Below, piece by piece: positions 44,187 to 53,158 of a stretch of 64,000 nucleotides of DNA. The stretch is taken from assembly GCA_012064385.1 (NCBI GenBank), contig QRDG01000030.1:341081-405080 (forward strand). The letters are read 5' to 3'. The notes beneath the pieces are model-generated. The model had not been told where the DNA came from, ran no database searches, and worked only from the letters and a program-made list of their open reading frames with translations. Source of the DNA: Puccinellia tenuiflora (lineage: Eukaryota > Streptophyta > Magnoliopsida > Poales > Poaceae). Numbering within the stretch: position 1 is the stretch's first letter; each line of letters opens with the position of its first letter. Both the position numbers and the translations under genes were made by a program.

Positions 44187-45725
44187 TAAATCATCGGCTT
44201 TGTCAATTCATAGAGAAGAAACAAAATGATTTGAGTTTATGCCTCATACTTAGATTGGACACACATTGATCAGGAACGGGGCAAGCGGACCAAGTAAGAG
44301 TATGCACAAGATGTTTATTTGTGCATATCACAAGGTCCGCTAGCACCTCCCTGAATCACATAGTGTGACACAACATTTTAATCATCGGCATTCAGAAAGA
44401 GAGAAAAAACAAAATGATTTCGGATTTGCGCCTCATACTTAGGTCGGACACACAAGCAGACCTGCAGGATCCTCGGCAATTCATTATTGTGTCACCCAAA
44501 TCCAGTGGCTGGATTCAACCTACCTGAGGGCTTGTGTTTCCAACAGCATCGTTGTTTTGTCTTTATTCACCGACCTACAGGAGGTGGATCCAATGGCTGG
44601 CCGGTGAACAAAGACAAAACAATAATGCCAGGGAACATGCCAGCAGGTAGGCTAAATCCAGCCATTGGGTTCGGTGACAAAGGTAGACGCTCGTTGTGTG
44701 CCGTTCGCTGCAGGGAGGCTAAAATGCCTAGTGTCACAACATTTTAATCATCGGCTTAGAAGAAAAAAAACAAAAGAAAATAAAAATGACTTAGATTTTG
44801 CGCCTCATACTTAGGTCGGACACTCAAGTAGACCTGCAGGATCTTGTGAGCCAAGTATGATGCACAAGACTTGGTACTTGTGCATATCACAAGGCTCACA
44901 AGACCTGCAGGCCTACAACTTAGTGCCACAACATTTTAATCATCGGCTTTCGAAGAAACAGACAATACAAAATAAAAATGACTTAGATTTTGCGCCTCAT
45001 ACTTAGGTCGGACACACAATTATTAGTAGCCCTGAAGGATCGGCCGAGCCAAGTAGGATGCACAAGACTTGTACTTGTGCATATCACAAGGCTCGGCCGA
45101 CCTTCAGGGTTACCACATAGTGCCACAACATTTTTAATCATCGGCATTCGGAAAGAGAAAGAAAAAACAAAATGATTTTGGATTTGTGCCTCATACATAT
45201 TTAAATTGGACACACATTTCAGAGACGGAGCAAGTGAACCAAGTAGGATGCACAAAATATTTATTTGTGTATATCACAAGGTTCACTAGCTCCTCCCTGA
45301 ATCATACAGTGTCACAACATTTTAATCATCGGCTTAGAAGAAAAAGACAAAACAAAATGATTAATGACTTAGATTTTGCGCCTCATACTTAGGTCGGACA
45401 CACAAGTAGACCTACAGGATCTGGTGAGCCAAGTATGATGCACAAAACTTGGTACTTGTGCATATCACAAGGCTCACCAGACCTGCAGGCCTACAACCTA
45501 GTGCCACAACATTTTAATCATCGGCTTTCGAATAAACAGACAAAACAAAATAAATATGACTTAGATTTTGCGCCTCATATTTAGGTCGGACACACAATTA
45601 TTAGTAGCCCTGAAGGATCGGCAGAGCCAAGTAGGATGCACAGGACTTGTACTTCTGCATATCACAAGGCTCTGCAGACCTTCAGGGTTACCACATAGTG
45701 CCACAACATTTTTAATCATCGGCTT
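44187..45725. repeat. Tandem array of about 190-bp units, each with a hairpin (seven units)
   Basis: Units begin with TTTAATCATCGGC at about 44187, 44376, 44741, 44935, 45131, 45320 and 45515, and a partial copy starts near 45712. Spacing is 190-198 bases except for the second unit (about 365). Each holds an A-rich start, TTGCGCCTCATACTTAGGTC, then a stem-loop whose inner stem is ATGCACAA/TTGTGCAT and whose outer arms differ between units but match within units. Units 2-4 and 5-7 resemble each other in order, suggesting a three-unit higher-order repeat. Confidence 0.88.
44495..44672. repeat. Long nested palindrome in the second array unit
   Basis: Outer arms: CCAGTGGCTGGATTCAACCT (from 44502) against a near-perfect complement ending near 44668. 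Inner arms: TTGTTTTGTCTTTATTCACC (44552-44571) against GGTGAACAAAGACAAAACAA (44603-44622). Stems of about 25 and 21 pairs, each with few mismatches. Confidence 0.88.
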
Positions 45726-45908
45726 TCGAAGAAAATAAGTTCCAAACAAGCACAGAATTCAGTCCGGTGGTTAGGAAAGAAAATAGCACATATAATGTAA
45801 GAGAATACCAGCAAGTAGCAGCCACGGACCATATACATCTAGTGTACCTACTCAACCAGTAGTGAATTCTAGACCTCACCAGCAGCACATCTCTATATAG
45901 ACAGAAGC

Positions 45909-46093
45909 NNNNNNNNNNNNNNNNNNNNNNNNNNNNNNNNNNNNNNNNNNNNNNNNNNNNNNNNNNNNNNNNNNNNNNNNNNNNNNNNNNNNNNNNNNNN
46001 NNNNNNNNNNNNNNNNNNNNNNNNNNNNNNNNNNNNNNNNNNNNNNNNNNNNNNNNNNNNNNNNNNNNNNNNNNNNNNNNNNNNNNNNNNNNN
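45909..46093. other. Assembly gap (185 N) in the CACTA element
   Basis: Run of N; nothing can be said of its content. It directly follows the hairpin array, a likely reason for assembly failure together with the GC-rich sequence on its right. Confidence 1.
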
Positions 46094-46324
46094 GCTTGGG
46101 GGAAGGGAGCGGGAGGGAGAGGGAGTTGGAGAGGGCCGTCAATCCAGGGTTAGGGGCGGGGGAGCAGGAGGGCAGAGAGGAGGCGGAGGAGGGTCAGGGG
46201 ATAGGGGGCGGGGAGGTGGCTTACCAGTGCCGCGCGCCGTCGCCGTGGAGCAGCGGATCGAGCGCCGTCGCCGTGGGGTCCTCCTGCTCCTGCGGGATTC
46301 CTGGTGGCGGAGGCGGAGGCGGCC

Positions 46325-46412
46325 GGGGAGGAGGCGGAGGCGGCGCGGGGAGGAGGCGGAGGCGGCGCGGGGAGGAGGCGGAGGCGGCGCGGGGAGGAGG
46401 CGGAGGCGGCGC
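46325..46412. repeat. GC minisatellite, 22-bp unit, four copies
   Basis: GGGGAGGAGGCGGAGGCGGC plus GC is repeated four times nearly exactly. It makes long Gly/Arg/Ala frames on both strands that I do not count as genes. Confidence 0.92.
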
Positions 46413-46509
46413 GAGGAGGATCGAGATCGATCGGGGCCGGATCGAGAGCGGCGCCGTACACTGGATCGATGCGCTCTTATTTCCCCTCTGTGTGGGCCGG
46501 CCGGGTGCT

Positions 46510-46750
46510 ACACTTACCCGTGGCGCAGGGTATTACCGTGCGCCACGGCTAAGAGGCTACCCGTGGCGCACATATTTGTGCCGCGCCACGCCTGAGTGCG
46601 CACAGGCCGCGCCGGCCAGGGCCCATCTTAGCCGTGGCGCAGTTATTAGAATGCTGCGCCACGGCTAAGTTCGAATCAGTGGCGCAGGCCCGGACGGTGC
46701 GCCACGCATACTTAGCCGTGGCGCACTATTCTGTTGGTGCGCCACGGACA
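46510..46750. repeat. CACTA right subterminal repeats
   Basis: Multiple copies of CCGTGGCGCA and TGCGCCACGG in both orientations, mirroring the left end. Confidence 0.88.
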
Positions 46751-46783
46751 AGTGGCTTACCTATAAGCCTTTTCCTAGTAGTG

Positions 46784-47490
46784 CTTGGTACGATGGAGTC
46801 ATTGTCACGCCCTCGTAGCTTCCTAAGCATATTGTCGAACAGCTGGTCGTCATCACAGAGCAGATGTCAGCCTCATTGTTGCGGTCAAAGCCACTAGCTC
46901 AAGGTCCAAGCAACAACACTCGGAGACGCCGTCGCCGGTGGTAGTGGATGTAGTTAGTGTTGCGAAGGCATCGATAAGGTAGTCATAGATATGATGAGCC
47001 TCCGAGGAGAGGCTATCCTCAGTAAAACCATGTGACGGGAACCCACCGCTAGTGGTAGCTAGCCTGGCGATGCATGTCATTGTCGAGGCGGAGACGGCGG
47101 ACCTCGTGAAGGTCGTGGTAGAGGCGCCCGATGTGGAGGTCAGGAAGGAGGTCGCAGCAACTTTCTCATGAAAGTCATTGACAAGAACGGTGCTGCTCGT
47201 GACCCGCAAGAACGCGTTCGAGCGCGCCGATGATGAAGTCAACATCACTGCAGGGTCGTGGACGCTGTTGTGCAGGGGCGAGGTGGAGTTCGTCGGAGCA
47301 GAAATTGACACAGTCTCTTTGCCGTTGACCATTGTGAGGTACGTCGTGCACCTTCATGATTGCAGTCCTCCGGGTCAGCCAGGGCGAATTTGCGCCATGC
47401 CTTTATCATTGGACTCTCGTGTTTCATGGATTTTGGTGGTGGGGAAGAACTTGGGTGGGAGTTTTTGAGGAACTTTGGGGACGAATCAAT
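46784..47490 (-). pseudogene. Degenerate copia gag region, minus strand
   Basis: Lies inside the PBS at 47492-47504, where gag of a minus-strand copia element should start. Frames are broken. Coding-like pieces include PKSMKHESPMIKAWRKFALA at about 47395-47460, RPRPCSDVDFIIGALERVLA at about 47190-47255 and LCDDDQLFDNMLRKLRGRDN just right of the CACTA end. I cannot match it to a family by eye; the assignment rests on context. Confidence 0.5.
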
Positions 47491-47491
47491 T

Positions 47492-47504
47492 GGCTCTGAT
47501 ACCA
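47492..47504 (-). other. Primer-binding site (initiator tRNA-Met type), copia
   Basis: Minus strand TGGTATCAGAGCC, the classic plant copia PBS, two bases from the LTR edge at 47507. Confidence 0.88.
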
Positions 47505-47506
47505 AA

Positions 47507-48024
47507 TGTTAACAACCCACTTGTACCAATGCTCAATTGCCAACTAGTTTGATTACAAGCTTCGATTTCAGAGGAGCATTAGGGATCTAGGAAGAAGAAA
47601 GGAGAACCAAGCACACACACAACACACTCCTATAGCCATGCCATGTTCGAAGCCGCCGTTCAGTTCCTTCTGTTCCAAGCCGCCTCTCGTTGTGGTCGCT
47701 CTATTGGTATATATGCCTCCATGTCTCGTCCACGTCTCCGAGGCAGGCCATGGCCCAGGGTGGCGGCCCGTTGGGCCACTCGTATACATACTGAAATAAG
47801 GTATCCGCATCACCAAAACCTACCGACTAAGGTTTGGATAGTTATTCTCAACAAAGGCTCACATGCCATCATCAAAAGATCACTCAAAACTCCTCTCGAA
47901 CATTTCGCAATTCTTCCCGAGAATATTGTGCCATCATCAACTCGTAGTCCCACCACCTAGACGCAAATCATGCATAGGAAAACTTATGCTCTAGATCAAT
48001 AAACAACGATGATGCTAGAGATGA
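47507..48024 (-). repeat. Copia 5' LTR, minus strand (outer border uncertain)
   Basis: On the minus strand it ends ...GTGGGTTGTTAACA next to the PBS, with a TATA-like ATATATA at 47714-47708. It does not match the BARE-type LTR at 38101, so this is a different element. The outer end is not clear; LTR sequence may continue past the SINE to about 48560. Confidence 0.6.
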
Positions 48025-48038
48025 GACGGTGGGAATCG

Positions 48039-48340
48039 GAGAACCAACCCTTGGTTGGATGGTTATGAGGGTGGTTGTACCCCCAGCCCACCAGAGTTCA
48101 AACCCCAGGTTTGACATTGGTGTTTCTCATTATAAACGAAATATTCTTCAGTGGTAGGCGACGTTCCTGTCGACAGCGAGCCGCCTGTGGTGCCTTCGTC
48201 AATCTCAAAACCTGACTCGTCGGCTCAGTATCTCGGAGGTGCTCATAGGGGTAGGGTGTGCGTGTGTGCGTTCATATGGGTGAGTGTATGCGCGTGTATG
48301 TGAGCGCCTGTGTTGTACTGTGTTTCGCAAAAAAAAAAAA
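48039..48340 (+). mobile_element. Au-type SINE
   Basis: About 300 bases with the 5' tRNA-like part (GGTTCGAACCCC-like region as AGAGTTCAAACCCCAGG, near 48090), the Au core CTCGGAGGTGCTCATAGGGG and GTGAGTGTATGCGCGTGTAT, and a final A run. It is flanked by a perfect 14-bp direct repeat GACGGTGGGAATCG (48025-48038 and 48341-48354), showing retroposition. Non-autonomous; depends on LINE enzymes. Confidence 0.92.
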
Positions 48341-48354
48341 GACGGTGGGAATCG

Positions 48355-48590
48355 AGGCTAGTGTGTTTCCTCCCCCGAGCTAGCACAAGGGCGGGCAAGG
48401 GGATATGCCGCGGTACAATACTGAATTCTCTCACGTAATTTGGCTACCTAAAACAAAAAACAAAAATGACAAGAGATTTCGTCTCTGATTGCAAGGAAAA
48501 AAAAGGAAAAGTTATGAGTCGGTTGGTTTACGCTTGGAAAGAAAAAAACGACTATGAAAGCTTAGAAATAGGGTAAACGACTATGCGTGG
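48355..48590. other. Short unassigned stretch before the HIPP promoter
   Basis: A-rich tracts and no coding potential; may be LTR remainder or host DNA. It ends at GCGTGGCCTTCC, where homology to the third promoter relic (57567-57580) begins. Confidence 0.5.
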
Positions 48591-49020
48591 CCTTCCTCTG
48601 CTCCATTCCCAACCGACACGTGATTGACGTGATCGCGCGTAACCCCGGAGAAGGAAAGAGGCCGAGGCGGTGCGCCGTTTACTTGCTTATTAACTTGCGC
48701 GCGCCGAATGGAAAGCAAAAATTAAGGAGGCGCGTTAAGGGAAACTATGATCCGATGCGATCAACGTATAATCTCCGATCTACGCCGACCTATCCGGCCG
48801 ACAGCATCAATTATCGTATCACGCAATTGCATTGATTCGTTCCCGGTGATCTCTCCCGGCGCCTCCCTATAAAACCCAACGGAGCCATAGCACTTGACCT
48901 AACAATCACCATACGTCGAGGAAGTTCAGCAGCTAGCTAGCGGCAGAGGTTGAGAGATCGCGATTCCATCTGCAGCTGAGAGAGCAGCAAGGAGGAGGAG
49001 AAGGAGCTAGCGCGAAGAAG
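48591..49020 (+). promoter_or_regulatory. Promoter and 5' UTR of the upstream HIPP gene
   Basis: Homologous to 52745-53158. A TATA box TATAAAA lies at 48868-48874. An ACGTG core (GACACGTGATTGACGTGATC, 48613-48632), similar to ABA/G-box elements, lies about 240 bases upstream. The 5' UTR contains an open GCGCGAAGAAG just before the ATG that aligns to the metal-site codons of the downstream copy. Confidence 0.75.
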
Positions 49021-49418
49021 ATGAAGAAGTCCGTCGAGAACCTGCGCGGTACGTACGCACATCGATCCTATTCCTTAGCCAAGTTGACATGTATATATAT
49101 GCACCGATCGATCTGAGGCGTGAGCCGCTTGCAGGGGCGAGGAAGGCGTGGGCGTCGCCGGAGCAGGGCCTGGTGGAGGTGCGCGGGACGCCCGTCAAGA
49201 TCGTCAGCGACGGCGGCTCAACGCCCTACTACTACCCGGGGACGACGACGGCGGCGGCGCACTACGGCCAGCCGCACCTTCCCGGTCACGTCTACTACCC
49301 CCAGCCGCCGCCGGGGTGGTACCCGTACCCTGCCGGAGGCTACGGCGCCGGGTGGGCCGGTCCGGACCCCTACGGCTACGCGGCGTACAACACGGTGTCG
49401 ACGTGCTCCATCCTGTGA
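49021..49418 (+). CDS. HIPP-like isoprenylated protein lacking the metal-binding site (103 aa, 2 exons)
   Basis: Exons 49021-49048 and 49135-49418; intron 49049-49134 with GTACGT donor and TTGCAG acceptor. Intron position and phase match the downstream copy. The protein has a short remnant of the heavy-metal-associated domain (ENLRGARKAWASPEQGLVEV, then TPVKIVSDGG), a Tyr/Pro/Gly-rich tail, and a C-terminal CSIL box for lipid attachment. The ATG aligns to an Ile codon of the downstream paralogue (ATC to ATG). The codon aligned to the second Cys is AGC and lies in the 5' UTR, so no CxxC remains. A 48-base in-frame gap removes the segment matching KVDAWTLRRIMERKWD. AATAAA at 49733-49738 is a likely poly(A) signal. 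Either a diverged functional paralogue or an early pseudogene whose frame still holds. Confidence 0.8.
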
Positions 49419-50014
49419 TCGGGCCAGCAGGCCGCCCGGCCATGCATGCAACAGCGAGCGAGAACGTGCGCGCGAGCTGCATGTATGGATTCGATTTGTA
49501 GATCGAGGAGTTTCTAATAACCGAGTTTTGCATGGAAATCCATGTAGTATTAGTTAATGCTAGGTTGAATGTATGGCTCCGTTGGATCCATGGACAAGTA
49601 GCTGTCGATCGGTGATGTTTTCTGAATGTTCTGCTGCCTTGCTATGTAGTACCAGCCATGAGCGATCAACCTCAACCTACACATTTTTTAGGACCGCCTG
49701 CTTGCTACCTACTCCTAGTTTTTATTATTATCAATAAAATGTGTTTGGTGTCGATCATCTTGTGTTGACTGTGCTTCCTCTTGCTTGGGAGCTCCGTAAG
49801 GTTTTCATGCCGGCCGGTATTGAATCTACACGTGTAATTTCATTCTCACGAGAAGAACGGTGGATATACACAGGTGGAGTTTATCCCCCGTTCTTGAACC
49901 AGCTCCGGCGGCCCGCCACTAGGGTACCTTCATATCTCCATCGCGTATGTTTCTACCACGATTAGCCGAAAAGAAAATGGACCGGCCTGGCGGCCTCTTG
50001 TAGTCTTGTGGTCA
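49419..50014. other. 3' UTR and downstream flank of the upstream HIPP gene
   Basis: Transcript tail to about 49750, then flank homologous to 54590-54810 (TTGAATCTACAC, GTTTATCCCCC and others), showing that the duplication reached beyond the gene. No other gene seen. Confidence 0.65.
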
Positions 50015-50092
50015 ATTTTTTTCGATAAAGAAAGCTTTATTACTTAAAATGGTTAAGTATTACACCTGGTCTCTGCATAGCATCTTGTGGTC
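50015..50092 (-). mobile_element. 5'-truncated LINE tail (78 bp)
   Basis: Minus strand ends AAGCTTTCTTTATCGAAAAA, the usual ending of grass LINEs, and is flanked by an 11-bp direct repeat TCTTGTGGTCA (50004-50014 and 50093-50103). Extreme 5' truncation is common for LINE copies. Confidence 0.8.
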
Positions 50093-50103
50093 ATCCAAGC
50101 ATG

Positions 50104-50639
50104 TTTTGAGCTTTTGTCGCGCGGAAAAGGTTTGACTACCGCTACCCACGTGTGGCTGTGTGAAACGACGAACAAACGGGGCCTTGGTAGTATGATGTAC
50201 TAGCACGGTAGTAGATACTCAGTTTGTGTTAATTTTTTCTTTCAAGGAAGTAGAAGCAGCACGCACTGCCTTTCAATTGAAAAAAAAAGAAATTTACAAG
50301 AAATTTATAAGGGCATTACGGGCCGAAGGGTTCGTAGATATCCGCCACACAGATCGATATGGGACTACACGAGTGCAGACAATGTCCACCAAGGCCCAAT
50401 GCTAATACCTCCGGTTCCTTTCTTTCCAAATATGCGTAAGGGTGGGGTTGCGACTGCGATGTTTTTAGTTGCAGATGAGATTGTAATTAAAAATTTCAAT
50501 TGTGGATGGGATTGCCACTAGAATTTTTTAGTTACAACAAATAATTATTTAGTTGTATTTTTAATTTAAAAATATATACAAAATTGAGTTTGAAAATTTC
50601 TATGGTAAAAAAGACAACAAAAACGAGAGCGGTGATTTG
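50104..50639. other. Duplicated HIPP flank and unassigned DNA
   Basis: 50104-50215 shares AACAA(A/G)CGGGGCCTT and TAGTATGATGTA with 54890-54935 in the downstream unit. The remainder is AT-rich with an A-run near 50280; no gene or named repeat recognised. Confidence 0.55.
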
Positions 50640-51025
50640 GAGGCTGAGCTCCATGGAGCTCGGTTTCCAAAAAAAATTAAATCAGTATTTTTTGTTTCAA
50701 AAAATTCTGAAAAAAATATGGTTGTAGATAATATTGTGACCCATCACTATGAAAATTTTCAACCACAAATTTGTTGTATTCTGTTCTGTGCAAAAAAAGA
50801 GAAATTGCAGATCTGAATAGGTGAACAGTGCACAATCTCAAAAAATTGTAATCTTGTCAGATTTCTCTTTTTTGCCCAGATCAGAATGTAACGAGTTTGT
50901 GATTGAAAATTTTCACAGTGATGGATTGTAATATTCTCCACCAATATGATTTTTTTTCAGAATTTTCTAAATGAAAATTGCGGAGTCAATTTTTTTTTGG
51001 AGAACCGAGCTCCTCCATTTGGACT
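50640..51025. mobile_element. MITE-like foldback element (about 385 bp)
   Basis: Almost the whole stretch is an imperfect inverted repeat centred near 50835. Examples: GGAGCTCGGTTTCCAAAAAA near 50656 against the complement of TTTTTTGGAGAACCGAGCTC near 51000, and TATGAAAATTTTCAACCACA near 50748 against TGTGATTGAAAATTTTCACA near 50900. No coding capacity. Exact ends and target duplication are unclear. Confidence 0.8.
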
Positions 51026-51054
51026 TTCCGAACAAAAACTTTCTATAAAAAATA

Positions 51055-52348
51055 GGATTAAGTATAGTTTTCACCCCAAAATGTCACACATTGGACACAA
51101 TTCACCCCAAACTTAAAATTGGGAGTTTTTAAACCCTCAAATCCACAAAACCGGATAAATCACCCCCTACCACTCAATTTTAGTGGTTTTGGACGAATTT
51201 GAGTGGTATTGGCAACGATGGGCTGTTTTGGCTTCCTGACTTGGCTTGCTGATGTGGCGGACTAACTGACGCCGTTAGTGCACGGTGGGGTCCACTTGTC
51301 AGTCGCTCTCTCCCGTGAAGCTGCGCATCCGGAGCTCCACGCCGCGCGCCACCGACGAGTCGCCGACCCGATCTGAGCCCACGCCAAAAAAAACCAGTTT
51401 CTTTCTCACCAGCCTCGTTCCCCACGATCGAGGCCCCCAGATGCGGCAACGCAAACCACCTCCCCGACCCACCGGCCATTCCCGCCGCCCGTCGGCAAGC
51501 AATCCGACGCAGCGCCGCCTCGCTTCCCAGCCGCCGGTGCCCCGCATCACCGGGCTCTCCTCATGCTGCCGGCAGGTTCCTCGCATCTCCGGGATCCCAT
51601 CGCACCGCCGCTCCGATTTCCCCTTGCCCCGCCGACGGGACACCGGCCTCCGGCCAGCCTGCATGGTCGCTAGCTCCGCTACCATGCGCCGCGCGGTCGG
51701 AAGAAGTGGACGAGGCCGGCTCTGCAGACCCCGAGTGCCTGCCCTCAACCTCCAACGCCGCCCGTCCAGGGCCTCCGCCGCTCCACCTCGCTGCGGAACG
51801 GCTTCCCGGCGCCCTCTGCTTCGTCCCAGATGGCGGCGGAAGACCCCCGCCTCTAGCGCCGTAGGCATACTGGCCTCCCGCACCTCCACGCCTGGACTTC
51901 CTTCCCGGTGGCGCATCAGTTCCTCATCTCCCTCGCGCTCGCCGCCGCGCACCTCGCCATGGCCTACCGGGCCAGCAGCCGCGAGAAGCGCCGGCTCCAC
52001 GCCTTCGAGCTGGGCAGCGATGGCTCCATCGCAGCGAAGGAATTCCTCCACCACTGAAATCCCCACTTTTTAGTAAATTAATTAAGCTAATTACTGTTAA
52101 TAACGGCGCGCTGACAGGTGGGACCCACGTTGATAACGACGCCGTTAAAACATAACGGCCGACATACGCCACGTCATCGCCATGTCACTGCCACATCATC
52201 ATACAAAACCACCAAAACTATCCAAAACCACCGTAGGGGGTGATTTATCCGGTTTTGTGGATTTGAGGGTTTGAAAATTCCCAATTTTAAGTTTGGGGTG
52301 AATTGTGTCCAATGTGTGACATTTGGGGGTGAAATATATACTTAATCC
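51055..52348. mobile_element. Mutator-like (Pack-MULE-type) transposon
   Basis: Long inverted terminal repeats of about 120 bases start GGATTAAGTATAGTTTTCAC on the left and end GTGAAATATATACTTAATCC on the right. The 9-bp direct repeat TAAAAAATA flanks it (51046-51054 and 52349-52357). Long TIRs with a 9-bp duplication define Mutator-like elements. Between the TIRs lies GC-rich gene-like DNA and no transposase, as in Pack-MULEs. Confidence 0.93.
51285..52057 (+). pseudogene. Gene-derived sequence captured in the Mutator-like element
   Basis: GC-rich block sharply bounded by AT-rich TIRs. The most protein-like piece is at about 51905-52057 on the plus strand: HQFLISLALAAAHLAMAYRA followed by SSREKRRLHAFELGSDGSIA and the end KEFLHH with stop TGA at 52055-52057. 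It has a hydrophobic, membrane-segment-like start. The upstream half is Pro/Arg/Ser-rich and could be 5' exon or UTR. The parent gene is not recognised. Long frames on both strands are largely composition effects. Confidence 0.55.
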
Positions 52349-52357
52349 TAAAAAATA

Positions 52358-53158
52358 TACAACTTAAATCTCCACGACGGGTTTCGGCCTCATTGACAAC
52401 ACCAGCCCAACAAAGACAAATGGCAAGACATATTGATACGACCCATTCTGGTCCGTGACTACTCTTTTTCCTTGAAATAAAAAGGTCAAAAAGGCATGTG
52501 CACGCTCAAATCTCCTCACACCAAATCTGATGGTCAAGAAATTGATTGAGAATTAAATTAATTCTCAACTGACATAGAATAGCAAATCGAAAAAAAAAAG
52601 GCTAGACACATGGCGTCGGTTTAACGTAATCAGGACACGCACATACGCATTTGGATGTGTGCGCGCGTGGCTCGTGACATAGGACGCAAGCGCAATGCCA
52701 AGGTGTCGTGTTGTCATGGAAAAAAAAAAGTGTCGTGTTATGCTTGCTCTGCCTCCATCTCCTCCCTTCCCAACCGGCACATGATCAATGTAAATCGTAA
52801 GGCGGGAAAGGAAAGAGGCGAGGCGGTGCGCCGTTTACGTGCCCCCGCCGCCGCAGCACCGCCAGCCGAAGAACTCTGCTTAGAGCACAAGCAAGGAAAG
52901 CAGAAATTAAGGAGGCGCGTTAAGGGAAACTCTGATCCGACGATGCCGATTAAACGTATCTCTAATCCACGGCGACTTATCCGGCCGACAGCATCAATTA
53001 ATTATCGTATCACACAATTGATTCCTTTCCGGCCGGCCGGTGATCTCTCCCGGCGCCTCTCCCTATATAACCCAACGTCGACAGAGAGGTTGAGAGATCG
53101 TGTCCATTTGTAGTTGCGACTTGAGAGATCAAGAAGAGGAGGCAAAAGGAGCGCGACG
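52358..53158 (+). promoter_or_regulatory. Upstream region, promoter and 5' UTR of the downstream HIPP gene
   Basis: From about 52745 it is homologous to the upstream HIPP promoter (GAGGCGGTGCGCCGTTTAC, GGAGGCGCGTTAAGGGAAAC, GGCCGACAGCATCAATTA). TATA box TATATAA at 53064-53070. The stretch 52610-52680 (TTTAACGTAATCAGGACACG, TTTGGATGTGTGCGCGCGTG) recurs at 56127-56175 in the third relic. 52358-52600 is unassigned. Confidence 0.75.

Larger units (their letters stand above)
43113..46783. mobile_element. CACTA DNA transposon, non-autonomous, with sequence gap
   Basis: Left end CACTACTAGGGAAAAGGC and right end GCCTTTTCCTAGTAGTG are inverted terminal repeats. Both subterminal zones hold many direct and inverted copies of CCGTGGCGCA / TGCGCCACGG (43130-43325 and 46510-46750), the expected transposase-binding repeats. 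Flanks are CGT and CTT, so the 3-bp duplication is imperfect. No transposase was seen. Contains an ORF of unknown role (43571-43972), the hairpin array, a GC minisatellite and 185 N. Confidence 0.93.

Noticed and set aside
44187..45725. Regular repeat spacing resembling a CRISPR array
   Set aside because: Units are about 190 bp, palindromic and within a plant CACTA transposon; there are no short direct repeats with unique spacers and no cas genes.
45876..46142. Frame crossing the 185-N gap
   Set aside because: It exists only because N codons are read as open.
46096..46668. Long Gly/Arg-rich frames next to the N gap
   Set aside because: They read through the 22-bp GC minisatellite on both strands and have no gene structure.
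38101..47506. One single element from the BARE-type LTR to the copia PBS at 47492
   Set aside because: The LTR at 47507 ends GTTGTTAACA while the LTR at 38101 ends GCGACCCTTCA, so the two LTRs belong to different families.
51299..52066. 255-residue minus-strand open frame
   Set aside because: It is the complement of GC-rich captured DNA in the Mutator-like element, Arg/Gly-rich with no domain; a composition shadow.
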